Source: Candidatus Latescibacterota bacterium (GTDB lineage Bacteria > Latescibacterota > UBA2968 > GCA-2709665). Taken from it: DNA of 64,000 nucleotides. Below are positions 29,311-37,069 of this stretch, in pieces. How positions within the stretch are numbered: the first letter of the stretch is position 1; each line of letters starts with the position of its first letter. The position numbers were made by a program, and so were the translations under genes. The notes beneath the pieces are model-generated. The model saw nothing but the letters and a program-made list of their open reading frames with translations. It did no database searches and was not told the DNA's origin. The stretch covers positions 1 to 64,000 of the forward strand of contig JAGWBX010000007.1 of NCBI GenBank assembly GCA_021295655.1, read 5' to 3'.

Positions 29311-30174
29311 TCAATCTGCGGGAGATTCCCCTTCCGGTGAGGCGGGTTCGGATACCAACGCATGGTGTGCGGGCGTCTCCCCGGCGGGAAATATGATGAA
29401 ACCCACTTCCGACGGGTGGTCCTGAATCCATCTGTCATTGTCATATCTGCGAGCCCTTAATAAAACCATGACATCTCCCGCACACCCGGCGAATGTAACA
29501 CTCAAGAGCAAGACCGACCAGATCGCGGGATCCCACAACAGCACCAAACCAGCAACGGGTGTGGTAACTATCATCGGCAAGACCACGAATACCCGGAAAG
29601 CGCAGACCTTCATCGGTCTGTCGGCGTGACAGTACAGCGCCCCCAATCGCCAATTGATTCCAAAGTGCAGCGATCTTATTGGGACTCTTGCCGAAGTCAA
29701 CGCGGCAAGGCCGTGAAGCGCTTCGTGAGTCACATACAGGGCGATTATACATCCAATCAATTTCCATAGATCGGCGAGCGGGAATTGCAACTCAATTGCC
29801 CAGGGAAGCAAGGCATCTACCACAACACTAGTCGCTGCCGAAAACCATAACATCAAAAAGGACAGGTTGTGGATATCGTCTTTGTTAAATATCACTTCGG
29901 AGACCTTTTGATTCTCGGCCGTATCTATTTCGCCCCTGCTCGCCTCAAAGAGTACGCAGACTGCGGTCACCATTCGCGCTGCGGTTGCATGGAATTTCCT
30001 TCGGAAGATGATGAACGAGACTGCCTGACAGACCAGGACCGCCATAAGGATTGCAAATTCGATTCGAATGACGAATCTGAGAATCAGCAAGGCAGGCAAA
30101 ACTGAAAAAAACGCGTATAATATAGCCGTGAGAATCCAACGTCTCCACGTTTCTGTGTGAAGGATGTCCTTCAT
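29311..30174 (-). CDS. DUF3267-type membrane zinc metallopeptidase, copy 1
   Basis: About 287 residues from the ATG at 30174, after GGAG; in-frame starts upstream are less likely. Two membrane helices precede a soluble insert. The motif YVTHEALHGLAAL near residue 150 holds HExxH in a membrane segment, and CAGDVMVLLRARRYDNDRWI gives the third-ligand GD motif. This fits the DUF3267/M50-like zincin fold. Function in the family is unknown; here it stands between two CPBP copies in the peptide cluster. Processing of, or immunity to, the secreted peptides is a reasonable guess. Confidence 0.78.
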   Translation of the reverse strand: MKDILHTETWRRWILTAILYAFFSVLPALLILRFVIRIEFAILMAVLVCQAVSFIIFRRKFHATAARMVTAVCVLFEASRGEIDTAENQKVSEVIFNKDDIHNLSFLMLWFSAATSVVVDALLPWAIELQFPLADLWKLIGCIIALYVTHEALHGLAALTSARVPIRSLHFGINWRLGALYCHADRPMKVCAFRVFVVLPMIVTTPVAGLVLLWDPAIWSVLLLSVTFAGCAGDVMVLLRARRYDNDRWIQDHPSEVGFIIFPAGETPAHHALVSEPASPEGESPAD

Positions 30175-30273
30175 CCGGGAACTCCGTATTCGCATGCATC
30201 GCCCTTTTTCGTGGGCCAGAGGCATGAATCCTGATTTGATCGCGGTGTAAATTCAAATACCGTCCAACAGCGG

Positions 30274-31128
30274 CTAGCTGCCATCGCCCGGCATATATCC
30301 CGTCTCAATCGCGTCCGGTGCGGTAGATTGGGAGTCTTTCGAAACCACGTAGAACCACCAGAGTCCAAGAGCAGCCAATATCATTCCGGCACCTGTCCAC
30401 CACCAGGGATTGAAGACCACAACATTGAAGTCTTCCGCTACTTCGAAATATGGTATTTCGAAGTGCAAGGTCGTAACGGCGATGAAATTGTTCAATGCGT
30501 GGCCGACCAGAGCAGGCCACAAGGATCCCGTCCGGATATACCACCAGGCGAATACGAACCCGTACAGTAGGGCCGGGGGAAATTGCCAGGGGTTCAGATG
30601 GCCCACGCCAAACAGAAACGCCGACCAGAAAATCGCCCGGTTCCTGGTCTTGTGTGCCAGCAAACCGGTAAATATTGTGCCTCTGTATAGTAACTCTTCG
30701 ACGGACGGTGCGACAAACACTGCCCGGAACACGGCTGAGGAATAAGATGTCTTGCGCCCGAACTCCGAATTGAAAATATCCTGGATGAAATCGGTCATCG
30801 GAATTAGTCGAATCACCACTTTATCCAATTCCAACAGAACCATCCCGAGGCCAACGATCGAAATTGCCACACAAGGCCATACGCGCCAATCAAAGTCCGT
30901 ATTCACCATTTGCGACAAGTCTTTCCATGTTCGATCCGTGCGGCGGAAGACATAGCGCAAGAAAAGGTAATAAACCACCAGAGTTAGAACTCCAGTCAAG
31001 AGGTTTTCGTGTCGAAAACTCTCGCCAAGGATGGTCTGTACAATGTAGATGATGAGTCCCAATACCGACTGTGTTACCCAGAATAGAACCACTAACCAGA
31101 TGGACTGCCGTAAGTTCGGATACGTCAT
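30274..31128 (-). CDS. CPBP-family intramembrane metalloprotease, copy D
   Basis: 284 residues; ATG at 31128, AGGAT upstream. It starts MTYPNLRQSIWLVVLFW and carries intact motifs EELLYR, FGVGH and GHALNNF, so it should be active. The extra C-terminal helix ALGLWWFYVV is shared with copies A-C. It lies between the two DUF3267 genes. A tandem of the same family with one likely inactive and one gutted copy points to repeated duplication and divergence at this locus. Confidence 0.88.
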   Translation of the reverse strand: MTYPNLRQSIWLVVLFWVTQSVLGLIIYIVQTILGESFRHENLLTGVLTLVVYYLFLRYVFRRTDRTWKDLSQMVNTDFDWRVWPCVAISIVGLGMVLLELDKVVIRLIPMTDFIQDIFNSEFGRKTSYSSAVFRAVFVAPSVEELLYRGTIFTGLLAHKTRNRAIFWSAFLFGVGHLNPWQFPPALLYGFVFAWWYIRTGSLWPALVGHALNNFIAVTTLHFEIPYFEVAEDFNVVVFNPWWWTGAGMILAALGLWWFYVVSKDSQSTAPDAIETGYMPGDGS

Positions 31129-31436
31129 TCGAATATCCTATCGTAAGACGTCTCGGACTGTGGTTGCCCGTGGGGCCGAGGACTTTAGTCGGATCCTGCC
31201 TACAGAAGAAGACGACACAACTTAATGTTCTGGAAAGACCATTTACACTACAATCTGCCCGTGCCACCGAGCGCTTTATCCGGATTCTTGCATCCGCTTC
31301 CTGGATAAGCTACCAGAGTAAAGAATGGCTGATTTCGCCGTTCCTCCAGCCTGCCTCATAACCTGAAGGAATGCGCGCGATAAAATGCACGTAGACCCGA
31401 TTTCTCTTCGGCTCCTCTCCGCCGCGCAAGGCTGAA
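31129..31436. other. 308 bp intergenic, no gene seen
   Basis: Short frames on both strands show no homology or ribosome site. It separates CPBP copy D from DUF3267 copy 2 and may hold a promoter for copy D that I cannot recognise. Confidence 0.45.
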
Positions 31437-32042
31437 TCACTCGAGCGGGGTCTGCCCTTCCGGCCAGACATAGCAGCCAGGCTCCGATGGATGATCTTGT
31501 ACCCGGTCGTCCCCGCCAAACCGTTGCAGCTTCAGAAAAATCATGACATCTCCAGAACAAATTGAAATTGTCCCACTAAATAGCAACAGAGACCAGATGG
31601 CAGGATCTAACCAAAACACCAGACTGGCACACAGCGTCGTAACGATCAATGGAAAGAGCAAGACGATTCGCTGAACGCGCATTCTCAGTAGTTTATCGCA
31701 GTGACAATAGAAAACCAACCATTTCGAATTGACCCCGAAACGAATAGAATTGAATGGTACCTTGCCCCATTGTAACGCGGCAACGGCGTGTAATGCTTCG
31801 TGAACTACAATTAGCAAAACAATACTCACGAGAAACATCCACTGATCCAGGCTTTCCAGACGGAACCGAATCTTCAATTGCGACAAATGTGCCCACAAAA
31901 GGCAAAAATTGAACGCCCCAAAAAACAAGATAATTCCAATAATGATCGCACGGACTTTGCTCACACGGATTTCGATCACCTCTTGACCCTTCTCGTTGGC
32001 CTCGTCTATACCTGTTGAGTACATTTCGTTATCCGCCGACAT
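31437..32042 (-). CDS. DUF3267-type membrane zinc metallopeptidase, copy 2
   Basis: 201 residues; ATG at 32042 preceded by GGGAG. The membrane segment LLIVVHEALHAVAALQWG carries HExxH near residue 85, and ICSGDVMIFLKLQRF gives the later GD motif. It shares NPxxWPF-like tail features with copy 1: both end with QDHPSE and a PxGxTP stretch. It is shorter at the N-terminus. It begins about 200 bases downstream of the first precursor-like gene P1. Confidence 0.78.
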   Translation of the reverse strand: MSADNEMYSTGIDEANEKGQEVIEIRVSKVRAIIIGIILFFGAFNFCLLWAHLSQLKIRFRLESLDQWMFLVSIVLLIVVHEALHAVAALQWGKVPFNSIRFGVNSKWLVFYCHCDKLLRMRVQRIVLLFPLIVTTLCASLVFWLDPAIWSLLLFSGTISICSGDVMIFLKLQRFGGDDRVQDHPSEPGCYVWPEGQTPLE

Positions 32043-32245
32043 CGGAGACTCCCATCACTATTATTCGAACGAAACCGGACCGCCAGGCATTCGATCTGTG
32101 GTGTCCTCATCGATCTATAGGATGAGGCCCACGAAAGCCCGCCTGGCAGTCCGTAGGTCTGGACTCCATCGATAGTGCTTTCAATGGAACCTGTACCAAT
32201 CGACTCTGTGACTCTCAACAGCCCATCACCATCTACGAATCGGAC

Positions 32246-32545
32246 TCACAGATTCGACAGGCCGTCAGCGAGACCACTGGCCCATTGATCAATGGCATCC
32301 GAAACGAAATTTACGGCATCCTTACCCCTATTGTAGTACCAGACGACAGATTCTACGACATCTTGAGGCCTTGTCGCTGCTACGACAACGAGCCCTGCCA
32401 CAATCCCGACGAGGATGGGATGTCCTCCCGATACTTGGGCCATGGTATGCTCACTTGCGGTTTCTTGTCTTGTCGGCAAGGCCGAACAGGAAATGAGCCG
32501 ACTTTCTGTATCGGTTGCTGCCGGAAGAGCCAATGCGTGTGTCAT
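32246..32545 (-). CDS. double-glycine leader precursor peptide P1
   Basis: 99 residues; ATG at 32545 after AGGAGGACATC. The leader is 41 residues ending MAQVSGG, with LP 19 residues before the cut, Met at -7 and Val at -4. The predicted core is 58 residues, starting HPILVGIVAGLVVVAA and rich in Gly, Val and Ala, then an acidic/amphipathic tail. The leader fits cleavage by the C39 peptidase of the exporter. No modifying enzyme is nearby, so the core is probably unmodified (class II-like). Confidence 0.8.
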   Translation of the reverse strand: MTHALALPAATDTESRLISCSALPTRQETASEHTMAQVSGGHPILVGIVAGLVVVAATRPQDVVESVVWYYNRGKDAVNFVSDAIDQWASGLADGLSNL

Positions 32546-32587
32546 GATGTCCTCCTGAAGGGTTAGTTTAACTTCCTCGATTATAGC

Positions 32588-32749
32588 CTATCCTGCGTGT
32601 CTCGCTTCGCCGAAGGGTTGGTTGAACAAAGCGTTGATGCACTCTTGGATCTCGGCCGAACCGATTTCATGCACTGAGATCGTGATCCGGTACGTTCGCC
32701 TCTCAATAATTGAAGAAAGGCCATCGTATCCCACCGCAATGTAATCCAC
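32588..32749 (-). CDS. possible 53-residue protein between P1 and P2
   Basis: A GTG at 32749 with AGGAAAG upstream opens a frame of 53 codons. It starts VDYIAVGYDGLSSIIERR and ends in GEARHAG, with mixed charge and hydrophobicity. It has no double-glycine leader. It could be an immunity protein or a non-coding frame. Confidence 0.3.
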   Translation of the reverse strand: MDYIAVGYDGLSSIIERRTYRITISVHEIGSAEIQECINALFNQPFGEARHAG

Positions 32750-32953
32750 TTTACCAAACTTTCCTGTCTTTTCTCGACGGCTTCAGCCAGGCAATGAATG
32801 ACTGCGCCTCTCTTGACCGCTGGCCTTACATCAACCCGCCGAAGAGATGGATTGTCTGGAATTTACTCTGGAATTCGGCCCGGCATCGACGAGTGGGACT
32901 GTGAAGCAGGCGAATACTTGAGATACAGTTCCAAACGTCGAATACGGAGATCG

Positions 32954-33193
32954 TTAATTTGAACCGTTGTGTGTCCGGCCGGTCGCGCTATTCAGTGTAT
33001 CATGCACGAAGACGCAATATTCCGCTATTTCATCGGCGAACACAACGGCTAACAAAACAGGAAGAACCACAGCTGGAAATATCCCTCCCTGTGTGTTCAT
33101 TATCTCACGACGCGCCAGTTCGGTTTCACGTCCCGGCAGTTCCGTGCAAGTTGCGGAAGCCTGGGTTGAGGATACCTGAATTCGATCTCTCAT
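32954..33193 (-). CDS. double-glycine leader precursor peptide P2
   Basis: 79 residues; ATG at 33193 after AAAGGAGG. The leader is exactly 37 residues and ends with LPGRETELARREIMNTQGG, with Glu at -8 and Ile at -7. The predicted core of 42 residues begins IFPAVVLPVLLAVVFADEIA and ends in a polar Asn/Ser/Thr tail. One cysteine occurs in the core and one in the leader. The leader aligns without gaps to P3. Confidence 0.85.
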   Translation of the reverse strand: MRDRIQVSSTQASATCTELPGRETELARREIMNTQGGIFPAVVLPVLLAVVFADEIAEYCVFVHDTLNSATGRTHNGSN

Positions 33194-33362
33194 TCTGCAC
33201 CTCCTTTATTCAACACTTCCAAGTATACGCAGGGGAGTCTCAAGAAACGTGTTATATCAAAGTGACACCCACCGCAGGTATGGAGCAACCGGAAAATTGG
33301 GTTCGAAATTTCGACCGAAATAATCAAAAGCCGAACGGCTTTCCGCCTGTTTGTCCCGACCG

Positions 33363-33557
33363 TTAATCTCCAACCCCGAAATAATCGAAGATTGCCTCGG
33401 CGACAAGTCTTGCAATCACTATTGGTCCAATGGGTGGCAGACCAATTCCACCAGATGCATTCGCCATCTCACGACGCACAATATTGGTTTCCCGGCCTGG
33501 AAGTTGGCCACAGGTCAAGAAGGTATGTGCCGGTTGCAGCTGGGTTAGATCTTTCAT
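33363..33557 (-). CDS. double-glycine leader precursor peptide P3
   Basis: 64 residues from the ATG at 33557, chosen because AAAGGA precedes it and because it makes the leader 37 residues, as in P2 and P4; the longer frame to 33608 is disfavoured. The leader ends LPGRETNIVRREMANASGG (Glu -8, Met -7, Ala -4). The core has 27 residues, beginning IGLPPIGPIVIARLVAEAI and ending in FGVGD. The LVAE-IF segment resembles the core of P4. Confidence 0.85.
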   Translation of the reverse strand: MKDLTQLQPAHTFLTCGQLPGRETNIVRREMANASGGIGLPPIGPIVIARLVAEAIFDYFGVGD

Positions 33558-33622
33558 TTCAACATGTCCTTTCTGTAATGAACACGTGAGTTTTCCATCC
33601 GAACTCAATCTAAGTACATCAA

Positions 33623-33829
33623 CTACAGTACCGGACCTGAAGGCCTGTCCGGCTCCGGCAACGTTACGCCGAATATCTCAGCGACCAGATTTCTGAGCAG
33701 GCGACCCAACCCGGCGTCCCCGCCCGAAATTCGTGCAGCCTGCCCGGCGGTCAGGTCCTCCGTCTGAATGGGCAATCGAGCCGGAACTACGGACGAGACC
33801 GCAGGGCCTGGTGCAATTCGTCTATTCAT
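33623..33829 (-). CDS. double-glycine leader precursor peptide P4
   Basis: 68 residues from the ATG at 33829, which follows a perfect AAAGGAGGTGAT, the strongest ribosome site in the window. The leader is 37 residues and ends LPIQTEDLTAGQAARISGG, with Leu at -12 and Ile at -4. The core of 31 residues begins DAGLGRLLRNLVAEIFGVTL and has a Pro-rich end. LVAEIFGV matches P3. The frame continues upstream of this start to 34180, but the upstream part has no ribosome site and no homology, so I reject it. Confidence 0.82.
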   Translation of the reverse strand: MNRRIAPGPAVSSVVPARLPIQTEDLTAGQAARISGGDAGLGRLLRNLVAEIFGVTLPEPDRPSGPVL

Positions 33830-34252
33830 GTCTATCACCTCCTTTCGTAAACATCCCAGCATCGGCCGGTTTATCGGCACTGTTCTCGATCCAGAAACCG
33901 GGACGGTCTTCGCTGAAATGTCTTTTTTTCCGAAGCGCTCCGTATGCCGTTTCGGGTTCCCGGCACCCCCCCTCGCGGGCGGCTTCGGATGCGATCTTTC
34001 GGAGACGCCGCGTCGCGCGGCACGCTTTCGTTCCTCGCCTCCGTCGACGCATTGGACTCGCAACGATTGTGCCATTCGGGATGCACCGGGACCTAACTGT
34101 CTGGAATGCAAAAGAGAAAAAATCGCCAGCCTCTCAGCAGGGCGCAGGTCGACGTCCGGTTCCTGAACGATGTGTTCCATTTTGCGTCACGCGGATGAAA
34201 CCATGTTGCAAATGGCGCCGCTCCGATGGCGTGGCGAAGCCTGACCGTACAT
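33830..34252. other. region upstream of the precursor genes, no gene seen
   Basis: Several overlapping frames exist, none with a ribosome site or recognisable product. It probably holds the promoter for P4 and perhaps the other precursor genes; I cannot identify it. Confidence 0.4.
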
Positions 34253-34285
34253 AAAAAAACACCGGCGACAGAAGCCACCGGTGTT
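34253..34285 (-). terminator. rho-independent terminator upstream of the precursor cluster
   Basis: On the minus strand the eight-base stem AACACCGG / CCGGTGTT with a 12-base loop is followed by seven T residues. It insulates the peptide genes from transcription coming from the right. Confidence 0.8.
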
Positions 34286-34429
34286 CGATCCAACAAGAAT
34301 GTTCAGAAGGGTAAATAAAGCCAGCGTTCGGCGAGTAATCTCGCGAAGGGTATCAGGTCAACAAAACGCAACGTCGACCGGCGAACTACCCGTTAGAAAA
34401 CAAAACATTAACAGACGCCTGATTCCGAT

Positions 34430-34600
34430 TCAACCGGCGCCCTGGTAGGCCGTGCGCAGTTGCTCGACGTCGATTTTCGCCATTCCCGGCATCGTATCCA
34501 TCATGGCCGATGGATCGCGTTCCTTCAGCCGCGGAACTGCCTGTACCAGAATTGGCAAGGCCCCTCCCTCGACCGTTACAATAATACAATCAGACGTCGC
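34430..34600 (-). pseudogene. 3' remnant of a VOC/PhnB-like protein
   Basis: The minus-strand frame ending in TGA at 34432-34430 reads GGALPILVQAVPRLKERDP, then MMDTMPGMAKIDVEQLRTAY. This matches the C-terminus of VOC-family PhnB/3-demethylubiquinone-methyltransferase-like proteins (SWQIVPxVLxELL, then VMxAMxxMxKIDIxxLxxAY). Upstream the similarity stops and no start is present. The terminator downstream at 34253 may have belonged to it. Confidence 0.5.
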
Positions 34601-34788
34601 GGGTTGCCTAGACGCAGTCCCGCCAGCGACGTCCCGTTACTGTTGCCGGGGTTCGGAGATATCGTTAAACTTGGTGACACTGCCGCTACGCATGCAGCGA
34701 AACGCACACCTGATGATACTCGTCGGCCGAGAGGATTCTCCGACAAGCCCGAACTGCGTCCTACCTCCACCCCAGCCCATCCATATCT

Positions 34789-35232
34789 ATGCCTCGATTC
34801 GGAAACCTATTGTCTCCGACGTTTGGAAAATTCCTGGTCACCGGCCTGGGCGGCGTGGTTGTCAATCTCGGTTCGTTTCAACTGATGCTCACCCTCGGCG
34901 TGCATGCGCTGCTGGCGTCGCCGATTGCGATCGAACTGTCGATCATCTTCAATTTCCTGCTCAACAACTACTGGACGTTCCGCAAACGCTCTCTGGCCGG
35001 AAAGCGGCGGGTTCGGGGGTTGAAGTATCATCTGGTTTCGTTTGCGACGCTGTTGCTGAGCTACGGCACCTTCGTATTGCTTTCCGTACTGTTCGCGAAT
35101 GTGCCGCTGGTGTTTCTTCAGGGATGCGCGATCGCCCCGGCCGGTGTGCTGAACTACTCCGTCAATTCTCTCTGGACGTTTCGTGAGGCAACGGATGAGG
35201 GTAGCGGCGACGTCCGGGAGAGTACGGGATGA
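34789..35232 (+). CDS. GtrA-family membrane protein
   Basis: 147 residues with four membrane helices. GtrA features are FLVTGLGGVVVNLG in the first helix, LNNYWTFR, and a repeat of the motif at the end (VLNYSVNSLWTFRE). GtrA-like proteins are thought to flip or pass undecaprenyl-linked sugars during polysaccharide modification. The ATG lacks a ribosome site and no glycosyltransferase domain precedes it, so the gene may have lost a fused partner. It overlaps the DUF2723 gene by four bases (ATGA). Confidence 0.8.
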   Translation: MPRFGNLLSPTFGKFLVTGLGGVVVNLGSFQLMLTLGVHALLASPIAIELSIIFNFLLNNYWTFRKRSLAGKRRVRGLKYHLVSFATLLLSYGTFVLLSVLFANVPLVFLQGCAIAPAGVLNYSVNSLWTFREATDEGSGDVRESTG

Positions 35233-36254
35233 CCCCCGCGCGCGCCAGGCCTGAAGGATTCAAACCGATCCGCGACGGCATCGCGCTGGCTGCGTCCATT
35301 GTCGCCCCGCTTGCGTTGTTCGTGCTTACCCTGCCGCGCACCGTTGTGCTGGAAGACGACGGTTTGTTTCTGATGGCCGGCGCCCATCTGGGCGTGGCCC
35401 ATCCGCCGGGATATCCGCTCTATACGCTGATCGTCCACCTCTTCACGCTGTTGCCCTTCGGCAGCGTTGCCTTCCTCGGCCACCTGTCCAGCGCAGTATT
35501 GGGGGCGCTCGCGTGCGGCTGCGTGTACATCTGTGCCCGTTTGATCGGCGCGTCGTCCATTTCCGCCCTGACAGCCTCCCTCCTGTTTGCCGCCTCGGAG
35601 CATTTCTGGTCTCAGGCCATTGTCACCGAGGTCTACACGCTCAATGCGCTGTTTTTCTTTGGCAAATACGCACTGCTCCTGTATGGCGTCCGCCACCCTC
35701 ACCGTACCGGTATATGGATTGGCGCAGCCGCGGCCTGCGGATTGAGCCTGGCCAATCACGTGCCGTTGACGGTGCTGTCAATGCCGGGACTGGCATTGCT
35801 GGCCTTTACCGTCCGGCGGCATCTATACAGGAAACTTCCGCTGCTCCTCGTCATTCTTGCGTGCAGCGCGGTATTGCCCTATGCCTGGATGGTCTGGCGG
35901 TCTCACCAGGACGTCCTGATCAATTTCTACGGCTCGATCGATACCCTGAAGGAGTTCTGGTTCTACTTCAGCAGGCAGGGGTATATCGAAGTCGACATCA
36001 GCCCCAGCGCGGGATGGCACGACCGGTTCAGGTTCATGCAGTGGCTTGGCAACGAGTTCCTGTGGCAATTGACGCTGCCGGGATTCGCGCTCGCGGTCTT
36101 AGGCCTGGTCATCCTGTTCCGGAGGCGACCGGCCGCAATCCCCTGGTCCGGAGCGTTGGTCTTTCTCACGAACAGCATCGTCAGGTCCTTCAGGATGTCA
36201 CTGGACGTATATCCTCATCCCGAGAACACGTCGTCCGATGCCCTCGATCAATAA
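35229..36254 (+). CDS. DUF2723 family membrane protein, C-terminally truncated
   Basis: 341 residues. Membrane helices and motifs AHPPGYPLYTL (near residue 55) and SQAIVTEVYTLNALFF (near 135) identify the DUF2723 family, membrane glycosyltransferase-like proteins of GT-C type that mostly exceed 500 residues. This copy stops just after a fragment of the usual next helix (LVFLTNSIV), followed by a hydrophilic run with no family similarity. A frameshift or deletion is likely. It is translationally coupled to the GtrA gene and probably non-functional or partly functional. Confidence 0.7.
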   Translation: MTPARARPEGFKPIRDGIALAASIVAPLALFVLTLPRTVVLEDDGLFLMAGAHLGVAHPPGYPLYTLIVHLFTLLPFGSVAFLGHLSSAVLGALACGCVYICARLIGASSISALTASLLFAASEHFWSQAIVTEVYTLNALFFFGKYALLLYGVRHPHRTGIWIGAAAACGLSLANHVPLTVLSMPGLALLAFTVRRHLYRKLPLLLVILACSAVLPYAWMVWRSHQDVLINFYGSIDTLKEFWFYFSRQGYIEVDISPSAGWHDRFRFMQWLGNEFLWQLTLPGFALAVLGLVILFRRRPAAIPWSGALVFLTNSIVRSFRMSLDVYPHPENTSSDALDQ

Positions 36255-36616
36255 CGGATTGACTTCAAACGGCTGAAACAGCCGCCACGATAGAGGTCCC
36301 TGAGTCCCCGTTTCCCGCACCGGTTGCCCCATCCCTACAGTTTTTCAAGCAACGTTACGTACTGCAGGCACGTGAATCTTCCGGCCGAAGAAAGATCCAG
36401 CGCAGCTGGAATTTTTCCCGAAGCTGTCGTGTGTACGGGTAAGGCGCGGTAGCCGCTATGTGAAGTCTTTCTCGCTGCAATCCCTTGACACGGCTGGAGA
36501 GCGTGGGTATTTTCAAGACGTGAGCGATAGACAATCGAACTTGCGTCGCTACTTCAACAGTTAATCTGTGATTTCTGCGATGGGTTAAAGTCAGTCATTG
36601 CGTCGAGGTCCAGACA
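36255..36616 (+). promoter_or_regulatory. 362 bp intergenic with a candidate promoter for the PIN pair
   Basis: No gene is seen. A good sigma70-type pair occurs at 36485-36490 (TTGACA) and 36508-36513 (TATTTT), spacer 17, about 100 bases upstream of the next start. Confidence 0.5.
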
Positions 36617-37069
36617 ATGCAAAATGCCGATATTGCGGTGTCCGGTACGGATGGAAGGCTCCAGCTCGTGGTTGAAATCAAGAACGTACCTGGCGCACCT
36701 GCCGAGTGGGTCGCACGTTTGCGGCGCAATTTGATAGCCCATTCATTCTTGCCGCATGCTCCATATTTCCTCCTTGTCCTCCCGGACTACCTCTATCTCT
36801 GGACGGGAGCTTCTTCAGCAGATATTCTGGCAAATCCTGAATACAAGGTTGAGGCCGCCGAGGTATTCGCACCCTACCTCAAATCCAACCTGTCTCTCAA
36901 TGATCTAAGCCGGTATGGGCTCGAATTGCTTACGAATTCCTGGTTGCAGGATCTACTACATAAAGACTCGGGACACGACCTGGACGACGGAAGTTCCCAG
37001 TGGCTCATTGACTCGGGGTTATACGAAGCGATTTCAAACGGTTCTGTCGAACTCGAAACGACAACATGA
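36617..37069 (+). CDS. PIN-associated protein with nuclease-like beta core
   Basis: 150 residues. The segment GRLQLVVEIKN followed by WVARLRRNLIAHSFLPHAPYF and LPDYLYLWT resembles small restriction-endonuclease-like proteins (the VExK-type core strand), often found beside PIN-domain genes. It overlaps the PIN gene as ATGA, so both are made together. It could be the antitoxin or partner of the PIN protein. No DNA-binding domain is visible. Confidence 0.55.
   Translation: MQNADIAVSGTDGRLQLVVEIKNVPGAPAEWVARLRRNLIAHSFLPHAPYFLLVLPDYLYLWTGASSADILANPEYKVEAAEVFAPYLKSNLSLNDLSRYGLELLTNSWLQDLLHKDSGHDLDDGSSQWLIDSGLYEAISNGSVELETTT

Noticed and set aside
32006..32218. 70-residue frame between P1 and DUF3267 copy 2
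   Set aside because: It starts with TTG without a ribosome site and overlaps the DUF3267 start; the Pro-Gly-Gly is not in a leader context.
20256..33829. Lanthipeptide, proteusin or Nif11-type RiPP cluster
   Set aside because: No LanM, LanBC, YcaO, radical-SAM or nitrile-hydratase-like leader is present; precursors have short non-Nif11 leaders.
33623..34180. 185-residue frame ending with P4
   Set aside because: The part upstream of the ATG at 33829 has no ribosome site and no homology, while the inner ATG has a perfect one and gives the 37-residue leader shared with P2 and P3.
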